From contig NZ_JACJPY010000016.1 of assembly GCF_014696345.1 (NCBI RefSeq), positions 1 through 61,303 of the forward strand: a stretch of DNA of 61,303 nt. The letters run 5' to 3'. The stretch is from Pseudanabaena cinerea FACHB-1277. Its GTDB lineage: Bacteria; Cyanobacteriota; Cyanobacteriia; Pseudanabaenales; Pseudanabaenaceae. The notes beneath the pieces were generated by a model. The model did no database searches, had not been told where the DNA came from, and worked only from the letters and a program-made list of their open reading frames with translations. This document shows, piece by piece, positions 36,512 to 46,510 of the stretch (its first letter is position 1; each line of letters starts with the position of its first letter). Position numbers and translations under genes: made by a program.

Positions 36512-37807
36512 TTGATAGAGCGTTATACATTACCCGAAATGGGGCGGTTGTGGACAGATCAGCACAAGTATCAAACTTGGTTGCAAGTTGAAATAGCCGT
36601 TTGTGAGGCACAGGCGGAATTAGGATATATCCCTGCTGAGGCTGTCGCAGAGATCAAGGAAAAAGCGAATTTTGACACCGATCGCGTCAATGAGATTGAG
36701 TTAACTGTCAAGCACGACATGATCGCGTTTTTGACGAATGTAAATGAATATGTGGGCGATGCAGGGCGATATATTCACCTTGGATTGACTAGCTCCGATG
36801 TATTGGACACGGGCTTAGCTGTGCAATTAGTAAATAGCTTAGAAATCATTCAGTCGCAATTAGAAGAGGCAATTCAAGCCATTCGTTATCAAGCGCAACA
36901 ACATCGCTATACGATTATGGCGGGACGCACCCATGGTATCCATGCTGAGCCAATTACCTTTGGCTTTAAATTGGCGGGTTGGTTGGCAGAAATGTTGCGC
37001 CATCGCGATCGCCTATCCAACTTGAGCAAAACGATCGCCGTGGGCAAAATTTCGGGAGCCGTGGGAACCTATGCGAATGTCGATCCACGCATTGAGGCGA
37101 TCGCCTGCCAAAATCTAGGGTTGCAGCCCGACTGTGCCTCGACACAGGTGATTTCCCGCGATCGCCATGCCGAATTTTCACAGGTGCTTGCCCTGATTGG
37201 CGCATCGATCGAACGCTTTGCCGTAGAGATTCGCAACCTGCAACGTACTGACGTTCTAGAGGTTGAAGAGTATTTCTCAAAGGGGCAGAAGGGATCATCA
37301 GCGATGCCCCATAAGCGTAATCCGATCCGTTCCGAGCGATTAACGGGCATGGCAAGGCTATTGCGTGGCTATGCCACCACTGCCCTAGAAAACGTGGCAC
37401 TTTGGCATGAACGGGATATTTCCCACAGCGCCGCCGAAAGGGTCTTACTACCCGATGGCTGCATTCTCACCCATTTCATGTTGGTGGAAATCACGGATCT
37501 AGTCAAAAATCTGTTGGTGCATACCCACAATATGGAACGCAATCTCTATTGCTATGGTGGTGTGGTTTTTAGTCAGCAGGTGCTACTCGGTTTGGTCAGC
37601 AAAGGGCTTAGCCGCGAAGATAGCTATGCGATCGTGCAGAAGGCGGCGCACTTGGCATGGAATCAACCCAGTGGCGATTTTCGTAAGCTCATCAGTGAAG
37701 ATGAAACGGTGCGATCAACTTTCTCTGATGAGGAGTTAGCCGCCTGTTTTGACCCAAATAAGCATCTCAAAAATCTTGACCAAATCTATCAAAGATTAGG
37801 GATTTAG
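36512..37807 (+). CDS. purB: Adenylosuccinate lyase
   Basis: The 431-residue protein belongs to the fumarase/aspartase superfamily. It starts MIERYTLPEMGRLWTDQHKY at a TTG, because the conserved N-terminus begins exactly there. Signatures are LTSSDVLDTG, GRTHGIHAEPITFG with the catalytic His, and the signature loop KGSSAMPHKRNPIRSE with the catalytic Ser. It cleaves SAICAR to AICAR and adenylosuccinate to AMP in purine synthesis. The length is standard. Confidence 0.97.
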   Translation: MIERYTLPEMGRLWTDQHKYQTWLQVEIAVCEAQAELGYIPAEAVAEIKEKANFDTDRVNEIELTVKHDMIAFLTNVNEYVGDAGRYIHLGLTSSDVLDTGLAVQLVNSLEIIQSQLEEAIQAIRYQAQQHRYTIMAGRTHGIHAEPITFGFKLAGWLAEMLRHRDRLSNLSKTIAVGKISGAVGTYANVDPRIEAIACQNLGLQPDCASTQVISRDRHAEFSQVLALIGASIERFAVEIRNLQRTDVLEVEEYFSKGQKGSSAMPHKRNPIRSERLTGMARLLRGYATTALENVALWHERDISHSAAERVLLPDGCILTHFMLVEITDLVKNLLVHTHNMERNLYCYGGVVFSQQVLLGLVSKGLSREDSYAIVQKAAHLAWNQPSGDFRKLISEDETVRSTFSDEELAACFDPNKHLKNLDQIYQRLGI

Positions 37808-37857
37808 GACTTACGCAAGAAGCAACTTGATCTTAGGGCTTGGATTGATGCATAGTT

Positions 37858-38592
37858 TTAGCCACAGCCTCCGCAATCTAGCGCACCACAATCTAGTCCT
37901 GAGAGACAGTCAGCATCGCCACAGCTTAATTCGGGACAGCTTAATTCGGGACATTCGGCTCCTTCTAAGGGATTGCCGCAGCGATCGCCATAGTTACTTC
38001 CATGACAAACATCCGCAATAATATCGGCGCAATTGCCACAATCGGCAAGGTCATTGCAGTAATTGCAATTATTGTTAGGGTTGCTTTGATCGATTTGATT
38101 ATTGGGCGATCGCCTATTCCTATTGTTATTCCATTGAGCGCCACCAATGCTTTGTTTTCCTTCTGGATTCCCTTCTGGATTCCCTTCTGGATTGGTTGGA
38201 TTGTCCTGATCTTCTTGATCTTCTTGATCACTGTGATCACCATTGGCATTAATTGACAGAACATGATCGCGTAGTTTATAGCCCGTTCCTAAACTGCCTG
38301 ATTCTAGGCGAATGGATTGATATTGCTTCTGCCTTTGGCACTTTTGCCGCCGTTGTTTAAGGATTTCACTCGCATCTCGACATTCTTGAAATCGCCCCTT
38401 AGCATTGGCGATCGCTGTGAAAACCCCCTCTTCAGCAATCACCCGCTTGAAATATTGGGAGCAGGACTCACAGCCATACAAAACTCGATGGGCACAGACA
38501 AATCCCTTATGGGGTGAAATAAATTTTTGATAGCCTGTAATCGCGGTAACGGCTAAGCTGCGAGAAGTATTGTCAGCAAAATTAGTGAACAT
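37858..38592 (-). CDS. yidD: YidD-type protein with extended Asn/Pro/Gly-rich and Cys-rich tail
   Basis: I start at the ATG at 38592 (244 residues), which leaves 4 bases after the preceding WD40 gene; a longer frame would overlap that gene. Residues about 10-75 are a YidD domain (AVTAITGYQKFISPHKGFVC, then HRVLYGCESCSQYFKRVI), known to aid YidC-dependent membrane insertion. Beyond this the protein has a basic linker, an acidic Gln/Asp region, a GNPE repeat (NPEGNPEGNPEG), an Asn-rich block and a tail with about 17 Cys in 70 residues, ending DCGALDCGGCG. Ordinary YidD is about 70-100 residues. The tail could bind metal or form disulfides; this is inference. Confidence 0.75.
   Translation of the reverse strand: MFTNFADNTSRSLAVTAITGYQKFISPHKGFVCAHRVLYGCESCSQYFKRVIAEEGVFTAIANAKGRFQECRDASEILKQRRQKCQRQKQYQSIRLESGSLGTGYKLRDHVLSINANGDHSDQEDQEDQDNPTNPEGNPEGNPEGKQSIGGAQWNNNRNRRSPNNQIDQSNPNNNCNYCNDLADCGNCADIIADVCHGSNYGDRCGNPLEGAECPELSCPELSCGDADCLSGLDCGALDCGGCG
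38157..38193. repeat. 12-bp tandem repeat inside the YidD-type gene
   Basis: Three copies of TTCTGGATTCCC encode the NPEG repeat on the minus strand. Confidence 0.9.
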
Positions 38593-38596
38593 GGCT

Positions 38597-41500
38597 TTAG
38601 CGACAGATCTTGTCACGATCTGGATGGGGGGAGTTAGCTGTGTGGGCTTTGAGCATTTGGCAACCTCTCGCAACTAATTCACTAAAATTGAGGGTTTCCG
38701 CATTCCATATTTTAATACTGTTGTCGCGACTTACAGAAACCAGATTTTGACTGTCGGGGCTAAAGGCGATCGCATGGACTTCGGCATTATGCCCTGTGAG
38801 AGTTTTAAGAATTTGTCCATTATTAATGTCATAGATTTTGATACTTTTGTCGGCATTCCCCGCCGCGATCGCCGCACCATCAGGACTAAAGGCAATGCCA
38901 TAGATCCACATGGCTTCACTATTTACCATAATTTCTTGACGTATTGTACCTGTGGCTGCATCCCAGATCTTAATCCATCCATCCTTGCCCGATGAGGCGA
39001 TCAATTTACCATCGGGGCTGTAGGCAACGGCTAAGCCCCCATTTTTATGGGCTTTGGTAATGGTGCGCCCTTTACCTGTGGCAACATCCCAAATTTGCAA
39101 GGTTTCATCATTACCTGTTGAGACCAAAAATCGGCTGTCAGGGCTGAAAGCGATCGACCATACCGATTTCCTATGGGCGCTTAACTCATGGATTAGCGGT
39201 GGATTATTGGTTTGATTCCAGCGCCAGAGTTTGATTTTATTATCTGTGCCGAGGGTGGCTAAAATTTGGCGATCGGGGCTGAGCATAGCATTCACCAAGC
39301 CTGATCCATGAATATCTAAGGTATGCAACAGCTCTCCCTTGTTACTATCCCAAACCTTCGCTGTGCGATCTTCACTAGCGGAAATTAGATATTTGCCATC
39401 ACTGCTAAAGTTCACGCCATAAACCGTATCCCTATGACCGAGTAATGACATTCGGCGCGTACCATCAATATTCCAAATGAAGACATTTTTATCCACACTG
39501 CCCGAAGCGAACATTTTGCCGTTGGGGGCAAAGCTAACTGCCCAGACGGGGTTTTGATGGGCATAGATGGTCTTGAGCATTGCTGTTTCTCCATACCAGA
39601 GTCGGGCGGTGCGGTCTTTGCTGGCGGATAGGAGATATTGATCATCGGGGCTGAAGGTGACATCAAATACGGCATCGGTGTGAGCGCCTATCATCGTGTC
39701 AATTGTGCCATTGAGATTGAAGATGCCGATCGCATTGTCCTGTGTGCCGAAAGCAATTCTGTTCCCTTCACGACTGAAGTTAACGCTCAAGACATCGGCG
39801 GTATTGCCCTCAAATATTTGTATTTGTTCTAATTGGGGGATTGGGGATTGGGGATTGGGGATTGGGGATTGGGAAATTTCTGTCAAGATTTGATTGGGGA
39901 TTTGCCAGAGCTTGACGCTTTTATCGCCGCCTGTGGAGACTAGTTGATTGCCTTGGGGGTTAAAGCGCACCATGTAGATGATTGATTGGTGGGCGATCGC
40001 CGCCGCTAATTGATTGCCCTGCAAATCCCAGAGGGCGATCATATTATTCTTGGCAGTAACGATCATTTTTCCATCGGGGCTGAAACTAGTATCTTGGATT
40101 GCTGCTGCTTGTCTTGCCACAAAGCTAGTAGGTTTTACAGGAACTTGATTATCTTGAAGATTATCTTGGGGGTTAATCGTTAAGAGTTCTACAGCGCGAT
40201 CGCTATCCCACACTTTTACTAAGCCATCCTTGCTACCCGTTAACAAGCGCTTGCCATCGGGATGGAAATCAACCCGAAAAATATCGCTGGTATGGGCTTG
40301 AATCTCCCTGATTAATTTACCATTGTCCACATTCCAAATGCGAACAATGCCACCCTGCCCCGAAGAGGCAATGCGTTTACCATCAGCACTAAAACTTAGA
40401 CCGCGTATTTCCTTCGCCTGAAATCCTGTCATCGTTCTCAATAACTTGCCATTGCTATCAAGGAGATAGACACTGCCATCAAATCCCCCCAATGCCATCA
40501 TTTTGCCATCGGGACTAAATTTGGCGGTATAAAATGGTGAATCACGATTGATGCCACTAAAGCGATAGCGTTCCCGAATGTTGTAAACGATGAGTTGCAG
40601 AGCTTCGTAGGTGTTGCGGAAGGTTTGAGCTTTATCAATTTCTTGATTTTGCATTGGCTCAATGTCCAAAGCTGCTAACTTTTGGGCGGATTTGAGAATT
40701 GTTGTGAGGGCTTGAAGTTGTTGGTTGAGTAGGAAACTAGAAGTTGCTGAAGATACGAGCGCATTGATTTCGCCAATTTCGGCTATTTGGCGTTGGCGAA
40801 TTGCCTGAAATGCTAAGCTTGCCATTAGGATCAGCCCCAAAACAGTGCCGAACAGCGCAAACTTAGTCAGGCGGGCAAGGCGGGCGCGACTAGTTTCCGC
40901 AACCGATCGCACTTTTTGCAGTTCCCCTAGCAGTTCTGATTCTTGATTGGCACGAATAAAGGGAACTAGGTAATCATGAACTAATTGATAGCGGTTGCTG
41001 AGGGATTCTGGTAATTGGAATATTAGTCCTGAACCAACTAAAATCTCTAGAACTAGATCCAGATCAAGGCTATTGCTAGTGTAGGGCAGAATGAAGTTTC
41101 GCAGTTCGTTGTAATTACGCAAGGGGCGTTTGCCCCGCTCATCGGTGAGCGCAAGTAATACTTGTTGGGCCACAAAAGCCGCATCACCACAGGCTTGGAT
41201 CACTTCTTGAACGGACTGTTCCACTAGTTTCTGTTTGCCCCCTGCGGCTTGATAGGCGGCAAGGGTGGTAATGTTGCGATCTTGCAGTTGAGAGCCAACT
41301 AGCTGTAGTTCGATGGGGCGCACTGAGCCGCGATCGCCTGCGAGATCCTGCACCAAACATTCGATCAGTGCTGATTCGAGGGGGAAGTTTGCCTGTTGGG
41401 TCAGATTTTCGATGAGGGCAGTGGTATCGGCGGGGGAGAGATTGGCAAGGACATAGCGCAGGTCACGGCTGAGAATATCGATTTCGGCATTGGCAGTTTC

Positions 41501-43711
41501 TAATTCTAGGAGTAAATGCAGATAATCTTCACGGATAGAAATTACTAACTTGAGATAGGGTTTATTTAGGCAGTTTTGCCAAAATTGCCGAAAGATTTGC
41601 CGATCGCGGGTTTGGGCATAGGTAAAGAAAAATTCTTCAAATTGATCAAAAATTAAAACTATTTGTGTGCTTTGATCTGCTAGTTGCTTAAACTTAGTCA
41701 TGATCTGTTCTATGCTGGCGGCGGAAGATTGCAGAGTGTTCGCGATCACTTGCAGCCAATTGGTATAAATGCTGATCTTGATTGGCAATATGGCAAAGCC
41801 CGTCAGCGATCGTTGCCACAATGCAGGTATCAGCCCCGCATTTACCAAAGAACTCTTGCCAACTCCCGATTCTCCATGAATAACCGTTAGCTGTTGAGCC
41901 GTGGGGTCGCAAATGCGATGGATTAGATATTCCACATCTTTGGTACGCCCTGAAGCCGCAATTTCTGTCTTTTGCTGTGCTAATTTACTTGGCTCAATAT
42001 TTATGTCTGGAACTGAGACTAATTGCTTTGGTTGCAAAGATCCAGCACCAATAAACGCCCTGAGTCCATATTGCTGTTCTAGCGATCGCTGCTGTTGGCG
42101 CGTGTGGAATGCTTGTAGATATAGCCCTTTGGCAAAGGCAAGATCATGAAAAGTATCCAGCATCCTGATATAAAGATGGGGTTCGTCCTGACAATTAAAA
42201 TTAGCGATCGTCAATTCCATAATGGCGATCGCAACATCGATTTCGCCCAGGCGATATTGACTTTGAGCAATGAGTAACTGACATTGCCCTATTTGAATTT
42301 GTTGCAATCTTTGGCAATGTTGTTCAAAATTCGGTTCATGGGAATTGTTATGAGAACCATTCAAAGGACTATCAAATAATATTCTTGACTCTAAAATCGA
42401 TAGTGCCTGAGATGCCTGCTCCAGCACATCTCGCCATGCCCCTCTAGAAATCGCCGCCTTCGCCAAGTAGCCATAATCTTGAGCTAGTTCTAAGGGATTT
42501 AAGCGATGCAATGGCAGTAATTGATGAATCCAATCCGTTAGTTCTTGCCATTGTTGCAATTGTTCCAAAACGCCACTATAGGCACGACCATACTTGGCAA
42601 CGAGATCCTCTCGTTGGGCGCGTTGAAAACAGGCGATCGCCTCTTGGAAATATTGCTTTGCCCTCTGCCATGAATCCTGTGTAGCGCGACCTCTCACAAA
42701 AGAATTATGCCACCAGAGATTGCCTAAATAGAAGAGAACAATTCCTTCTTCCACAGGTCTTTCCACCTTTCGCCAATGGAGCAGACTACATTCATAATAA
42801 ATCTGCGAAACGCTGTGAACTTCTCCCTGCGATTCGACATAGACATCGTTAGTATATTTAGTAATTAGCCTTGGCGATCGCCATAGCAATCGTCCCATTG
42901 CCAAGTCCAGCTTAGCTTGCAGTTCCGCACAGGATTTATGAAATTGACTTTGCAGAATCTCTTCAGTCAGGGAAATGTGGCGATCGTTAGACTCAACAAA
43001 ACAGGCTTCGTGATGGTGAGCAATGCGAAGTTCTCGCCTTGCCACTTCTATCTCTTGATAGGACAAAATATCAGGATCATTATCTATCTGTTGATCTTGC
43101 CAAAATAAAGGTATAAGCGGATCTTGGGCAATTTGAAATAAGCGTTCAACCTGTTGATCTAGCTCTTGGATTAGCTCTAGAGTGGATAAGGTGAACTTAA
43201 GCGGTGGTGCTGCAAAACTAGCAAAATCTGGAGCCTGTTGCCATAGTTCTGACAGGTTCTCATCATTGAGCCATAGCACCAATGGACATTTAAGCTGATG
43301 TTTGAGGCGATCGCGAAACAGATTGATTTCTGCAAAAATATGAATGGAAGTATCCGTAGTTTCTGTACCAAAATGCTCTAAACCTAAGCACATCAGTGCT
43401 GGCACATGATAATGACAACCAGCGATAAAATCCTGTAATTTTTGATAGATGGGGGCATCGGATATGCGCCACCAAATTTCCCGATACAATATCCCCGTGA
43501 CATTCGCTAATTCGTTTAAGATATTTTGTCTGAGGTGGCTATAGTTGCAATGGACAATAATCAGGGCAAATTCTCCTTGACTAATTTCAACTGCCCTAAT
43601 TAATCGCTCTATTGAGCGTTGGTTGAGTATATTTACGGCGTTTAATGGATCATCTAGGGAATGATCATTCCTTTGCCCATTCAATTTGATCGATTGTTCG
43701 ATCTGACTCAC
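38597..43711 (-). CDS. Giant STAND NTPase with C-terminal WD40 propellers
   Basis: The 1704-residue protein starts at a GTG. Residues about 30-220 are an N-terminal domain (SQGEFALIIVHCNYSHLRQ) that I associate with cyanobacterial multidomain ATPases. About 220-590 is helical, TPR-like. An AAA/STAND module follows, with Walker A VIHGESGVGKSSLVNAG (about 625) and Walker B QIVLIFDQFEEFFF. A membrane segment lies near 980 (FALFGTVLGLILMASLAF). The last 650 residues are about 14 WD40 repeats (pattern FSPDGK ... LWDxxG), enough for two propellers. STAND/WD40 proteins sense a ligand and oligomerise for signalling or immunity; no effector domain is obvious. A GGGGATT array interrupts one WD40 loop in frame (QSPIPNPQSPIP). 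Confidence 0.9.
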   Translation of the reverse strand: MSQIEQSIKLNGQRNDHSLDDPLNAVNILNQRSIERLIRAVEISQGEFALIIVHCNYSHLRQNILNELANVTGILYREIWWRISDAPIYQKLQDFIAGCHYHVPALMCLGLEHFGTETTDTSIHIFAEINLFRDRLKHQLKCPLVLWLNDENLSELWQQAPDFASFAAPPLKFTLSTLELIQELDQQVERLFQIAQDPLIPLFWQDQQIDNDPDILSYQEIEVARRELRIAHHHEACFVESNDRHISLTEEILQSQFHKSCAELQAKLDLAMGRLLWRSPRLITKYTNDVYVESQGEVHSVSQIYYECSLLHWRKVERPVEEGIVLFYLGNLWWHNSFVRGRATQDSWQRAKQYFQEAIACFQRAQREDLVAKYGRAYSGVLEQLQQWQELTDWIHQLLPLHRLNPLELAQDYGYLAKAAISRGAWRDVLEQASQALSILESRILFDSPLNGSHNNSHEPNFEQHCQRLQQIQIGQCQLLIAQSQYRLGEIDVAIAIMELTIANFNCQDEPHLYIRMLDTFHDLAFAKGLYLQAFHTRQQQRSLEQQYGLRAFIGAGSLQPKQLVSVPDINIEPSKLAQQKTEIAASGRTKDVEYLIHRICDPTAQQLTVIHGESGVGKSSLVNAGLIPALWQRSLTGFAILPIKISIYTNWLQVIANTLQSSAASIEQIMTKFKQLADQSTQIVLIFDQFEEFFFTYAQTRDRQIFRQFWQNCLNKPYLKLVISIREDYLHLLLELETANAEIDILSRDLRYVLANLSPADTTALIENLTQQANFPLESALIECLVQDLAGDRGSVRPIELQLVGSQLQDRNITTLAAYQAAGGKQKLVEQSVQEVIQACGDAAFVAQQVLLALTDERGKRPLRNYNELRNFILPYTSNSLDLDLVLEILVGSGLIFQLPESLSNRYQLVHDYLVPFIRANQESELLGELQKVRSVAETSRARLARLTKFALFGTVLGLILMASLAFQAIRQRQIAEIGEINALVSSATSSFLLNQQLQALTTILKSAQKLAALDIEPMQNQEIDKAQTFRNTYEALQLIVYNIRERYRFSGINRDSPFYTAKFSPDGKMMALGGFDGSVYLLDSNGKLLRTMTGFQAKEIRGLSFSADGKRIASSGQGGIVRIWNVDNGKLIREIQAHTSDIFRVDFHPDGKRLLTGSKDGLVKVWDSDRAVELLTINPQDNLQDNQVPVKPTSFVARQAAAIQDTSFSPDGKMIVTAKNNMIALWDLQGNQLAAAIAHQSIIYMVRFNPQGNQLVSTGGDKSVKLWQIPNQILTEISQSPIPNPQSPIPQLEQIQIFEGNTADVLSVNFSREGNRIAFGTQDNAIGIFNLNGTIDTMIGAHTDAVFDVTFSPDDQYLLSASKDRTARLWYGETAMLKTIYAHQNPVWAVSFAPNGKMFASGSVDKNVFIWNIDGTRRMSLLGHRDTVYGVNFSSDGKYLISASEDRTAKVWDSNKGELLHTLDIHGSGLVNAMLSPDRQILATLGTDNKIKLWRWNQTNNPPLIHELSAHRKSVWSIAFSPDSRFLVSTGNDETLQIWDVATGKGRTITKAHKNGGLAVAYSPDGKLIASSGKDGWIKIWDAATGTIRQEIMVNSEAMWIYGIAFSPDGAAIAAGNADKSIKIYDINNGQILKTLTGHNAEVHAIAFSPDSQNLVSVSRDNSIKIWNAETLNFSELVARGCQMLKAHTANSPHPDRDKICR
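39833..39873. repeat. GGGGATT heptamer array within the WD40 coding region
   Basis: About five consecutive copies of GGGGATT occur here. On the coding strand they read AATCCCC and encode SPIPNPQ units in a loop between WD40 blades. Such arrays are common between genes in cyanobacteria; here one is kept in frame. Confidence 0.9.
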
Positions 43712-43770
43712 TGCCTTTGGTTTAACCCCTTTAATCGCGATTTTAGATAATTGCCCATTACAATTATCCT

Positions 43771-43820
43771 ACCAGAAATTAAGAGTGGCGGCGCAAAGCG
43801 CCGCCTCTCCTATTTCTGGT
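43771..43820. repeat. 50-bp imperfect palindrome between divergent genes
   Basis: Outer arms ACCAGAAAT/ATTTCTGGT and inner arms GGCGGCGC/GCGCCGCC form a long cruciform-capable repeat. It lies upstream of both the WD40 gene and argS, so it is not a normal terminator. The GC core equals that of the ftsH terminator, suggesting a REP family. Confidence 0.85.
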
Positions 43821-43845
43821 AATTAATTAAATTATTAAAAAATCC

Positions 43846-45606
43846 ATGACTACCTCAATTTTAGCTGACCTTAAAATTCGTTTTTCCAAGGCGATCGCTG
43901 CCGCTTTTGGGGCAGAATATGCCGATTATGATCCTGCGGTGGCGGCGGCTAAGGATACGAAATTTGGGGATTATCAATGTAATGCCGCCCTGAGTTTGAC
44001 CAAAAAGCTCAAACAAAAGCCCCAAGATGTTGCCGCCCAAATCATTGCTAATCTCGAATTTGCCGATCGCTTTGAACCACCCACGATCGCTGGGGCAGGA
44101 TTTATTAATCTCAAACTGCAACTTAGTTATATTGCCGCGCATCTGGCAGAAATGCAAAAGAGCGATCGCCTTGCCATTGCCCCTGTGTCAAAGCCTGAGC
44201 GGGTAATTGTCGATTTTTCTAGCCCGAATATTGCTAAGGAAATGCACGTGGGACATTTGCGCTCCACGATTATTGGCGATAGCATTGCGCGGATTTTAGA
44301 ATTTCAAGGGCATGAGGTTTTGCGGCTAAACCATGTGGGGGATTGGGGAACCCAGTTTGGCATGTTGATTACCTTCCTGCGGGAGGTTTATCCCGATGCC
44401 CTCACCAAAGCCGACGCGATCGCCATTGGTGACTTGGTGGAGCTATATCGCCAAGCCAAAAAACGCTTTGATGAAGATCCTGAATTTAAGGAAATATCGC
44501 GATCGGCAGTGGTGGAATTGCAAGCGGGGGGGCAGTCGGCAAAGCAAGCATGGCAACTACTATGCGAACAGTCGCGCCGTGAATTTCAAAAAATCTATGA
44601 TGCGCTGAATATTCAACTAGAAGAGCGCGGCGAGTCTTTTTATAATCCGTTTCTCAGTGATGTAATTAGCGATTTGAAAGCAACGGGCTTATTGCAAGAG
44701 GATCAAGGCGCTCTCTGTGTGTTTTTAGAAGGCTTTAATAATAAAGATGGTCAGCCCCTGCCCTTGATCGTGCAGAAATCCGATGGCGGCTATAACTATG
44801 CCACCACCGATCTCGCCGCCCTGCGCTATCGCATCCGTGAGGATCAAGCCACAAGGATTATCTATGTCACCGATATCGGTCAATCTGCCCATTTTGCTCA
44901 GGTATTTCAAGTTGCCCAACGCGCAGATTGGCTGCCTGAGTCGGTGCAGGCGATCCATGTCCCCTTCGGTTTGGTCATGGGTGACGATGGCAAAAAGTTT
45001 AAAACGCGATCGGGCGATACCGTCCCCCTCAAAAGTTTGCTAGAAGAAGCAGTCACCCGTGCCTATGCCGATATCGACAGCCGCAACCCCGATGCACCTG
45101 CGGAATTTAAAAAAGATGTCGCCAATGCGATCGGGCTAGGGGCGGTCAAATATGCCGACCTCTCCCAAAATCGCACCAGCAACTATATTTTCAGCTTTGA
45201 TAAAATGCTATCCCTGCAAGGCAACACCGCCCCCTATATGCTCTATGCCTATGTGCGCGTACAGGGCATCGGGCGCAAAGGTGGCATTGATTTCGATCGC
45301 GTTGATTTCGATCGCGTTGACAGCGCCATTAGCCTCACGGAGGCTCCAGAGATCGCGTTAGCCAAGCACTTACTGCAATTTGCCGAAGCGATCGATGCGG
45401 TTGCCGAAGAATTATTTCCTAATCGCCTCTGCCAATATCTGTTTGAGTTAAGCCAAAAATTCAATCAATTTTTTGAGCAATGTCCAGTGCTGCAAGCCGA
45501 AGAAGAAACTATCAAAATCTCACGCCTAAATCTCTGTGATATCACGGCTAAGACTTTGAAGCTAGGCTTGGGTTTACTAGGTATTCGGGTTTTAGAGCGA
45601 ATGTAA
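43846..45606 (+). CDS. argS: Arginyl-tRNA synthetase
   Basis: The 586-residue class I synthetase has an N-terminal Add-1 domain, a HIGH motif as [12 protein letters not shown] (about 133), and a KMSKS-like loop in [13 protein letters not shown] (about 385). The DALR anticodon-binding domain is C-terminal, ending [10 protein letters not shown]. It charges tRNA-Arg. A 15-base duplication near 45289-45318 inserts a second FDRVD in a surface loop. The length is within the family range. Confidence 0.97.
   Translation: MTTSILADLKIRFSKAIAAAFGAEYADYDPAVAAAKDTKFGDYQCNAALSLTKKLKQKPQDVAAQIIANLEFADRFEPPTIAGAGFINLKLQLSYIAAHLAEMQKSDRLAIAPVSKPERVIVDFSSPNIAKEMHVGHLRSTIIGDSIARILEFQGHEVLRLNHVGDWGTQFGMLITFLREVYPDALTKADAIAIGDLVELYRQAKKRFDEDPEFKEISRSAVVELQAGGQSAKQAWQLLCEQSRREFQKIYDALNIQLEERGESFYNPFLSDVISDLKATGLLQEDQGALCVFLEGFNNKDGQPLPLIVQKSDGGYNYATTDLAALRYRIREDQATRIIYVTDIGQSAHFAQVFQVAQRADWLPESVQAIHVPFGLVMGDDGKKFKTRSGDTVPLKSLLEEAVTRAYADIDSRNPDAPAEFKKDVANAIGLGAVKYADLSQNRTSNYIFSFDKMLSLQGNTAPYMLYAYVRVQGIGRKGGIDFDRVDFDRVDSAISLTEAPEIALAKHLLQFAEAIDAVAEELFPNRLCQYLFELSQKFNQFFEQCPVLQAEEETIKISRLNLCDITAKTLKLGLGLLGIRVLERM
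45289..45318 (+). repeat. 15-bp tandem duplication in argS
   Basis: Two identical units GATTTCGATCGCGTT encode DFDRV twice in frame. Confidence 0.95.
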
Positions 45607-45627
45607 AAAAATGGCAAAGCCGTTTTT

Positions 45628-46407
45628 TTACCCTTCATCCCCCAAATATGCCTCAATCACTGCCCGATCGCTTTTGACAATTTCAGGCGCACCGATCGCA
45701 ATTAGCTGCCCAAAGTCTAATACTGCAATGCGATCGCATAGCCCCATCACCAAAGGTACATGATGCTCGATTAGTAAAATTGTTAAGTTCAAGCGATCGC
45801 GCAAATCGCGAATAAATTCGCTTAACTGCCCTTTTTCATTGGGGTTCATACCTGCGGCGGGTTCGTCTAATAGTAATAGTTGTGGCTTGAGGGCAAGGGC
45901 GCGGGCAATCTCAAGGCGGCGCTGATCGCCATAGGCAAAATTCTTGGCTTTTACCTCTTGGCGATCGCTCAAACCCACCAGATCCAACAATTCCCTCGCG
46001 CCCTCATAGGTCAACTTTTCCTGCTGTGGCGTGGGCGGCAAATTGAAAATGCCCTTAAACAAACCTGTGCTAGTCTGCAAGTGCTTGGCGATCGCCACAT
46101 TTTCTAAGGCTGATAGCTCCCCAAACAGGCGAATATTTTGAAAAGTCCGCGCAATGCCACATTGGGCAATTTGGTGAGGACGCAAATTTGTGATTTCGCG
46201 ATCTGCATAAAAGACCTTACCACTGCTAGGCGCAATCAAACCCGTAATCGTATTAAACAAAGTCGTTTTGCCTGCGCCATTAGGACCAATCACCCCAAAA
46301 ATCTCCCGTTCATTGACCACAAAGGAAACCTGATCGACCGCCACCAGTCCGCCAAATTTGCGGGTAACTTGCTCAATGGTGAGGATTGATTGCTTGATTG
46401 GATTCAT
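45628..46407 (-). CDS. livG: Branched-chain/neutral amino acid ABC transporter ATP-binding protein (LivG type)
   Basis: The 259-residue ABC ATPase has Walker A GPNGAGKTTLFNTITG, a Q-loop in ARTFQNIRLF, a LivG-type signature AYGDQRRLEIARALA and Walker B LLLLDEPAAGMNP. The long segment after the Q-loop and the AAGMNP sequence are typical of the LivG/NatA branch. It powers uptake with LivF, LivH, LivM and a binding protein, none of which lie beside it, so the gene is split from the rest of the system. It is convergent with argS and divergent from ado. Confidence 0.88.
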   Translation of the reverse strand: MNPIKQSILTIEQVTRKFGGLVAVDQVSFVVNEREIFGVIGPNGAGKTTLFNTITGLIAPSSGKVFYADREITNLRPHQIAQCGIARTFQNIRLFGELSALENVAIAKHLQTSTGLFKGIFNLPPTPQQEKLTYEGARELLDLVGLSDRQEVKAKNFAYGDQRRLEIARALALKPQLLLLDEPAAGMNPNEKGQLSEFIRDLRDRLNLTILLIEHHVPLVMGLCDRIAVLDFGQLIAIGAPEIVKSDRAVIEAYLGDEG

Positions 46408-46510
46408 GATTTTGATAATGGTTGTTTAATTTTCATAGCATTGTGCTACTTAGCATAAAATAGCTAGAGATTAACTTTTATTGAGCAAGGAATACTCAAA
46501 GAGGCAAAAC

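Noticed and set aside
37858-38256. Frameshift artefact explaining the Cys-rich tail of the YidD-type protein
   Set aside because: The frame stays open with an orderly Cys pattern and in-frame 12- and 15-base repeats, so a real extension is more likely.
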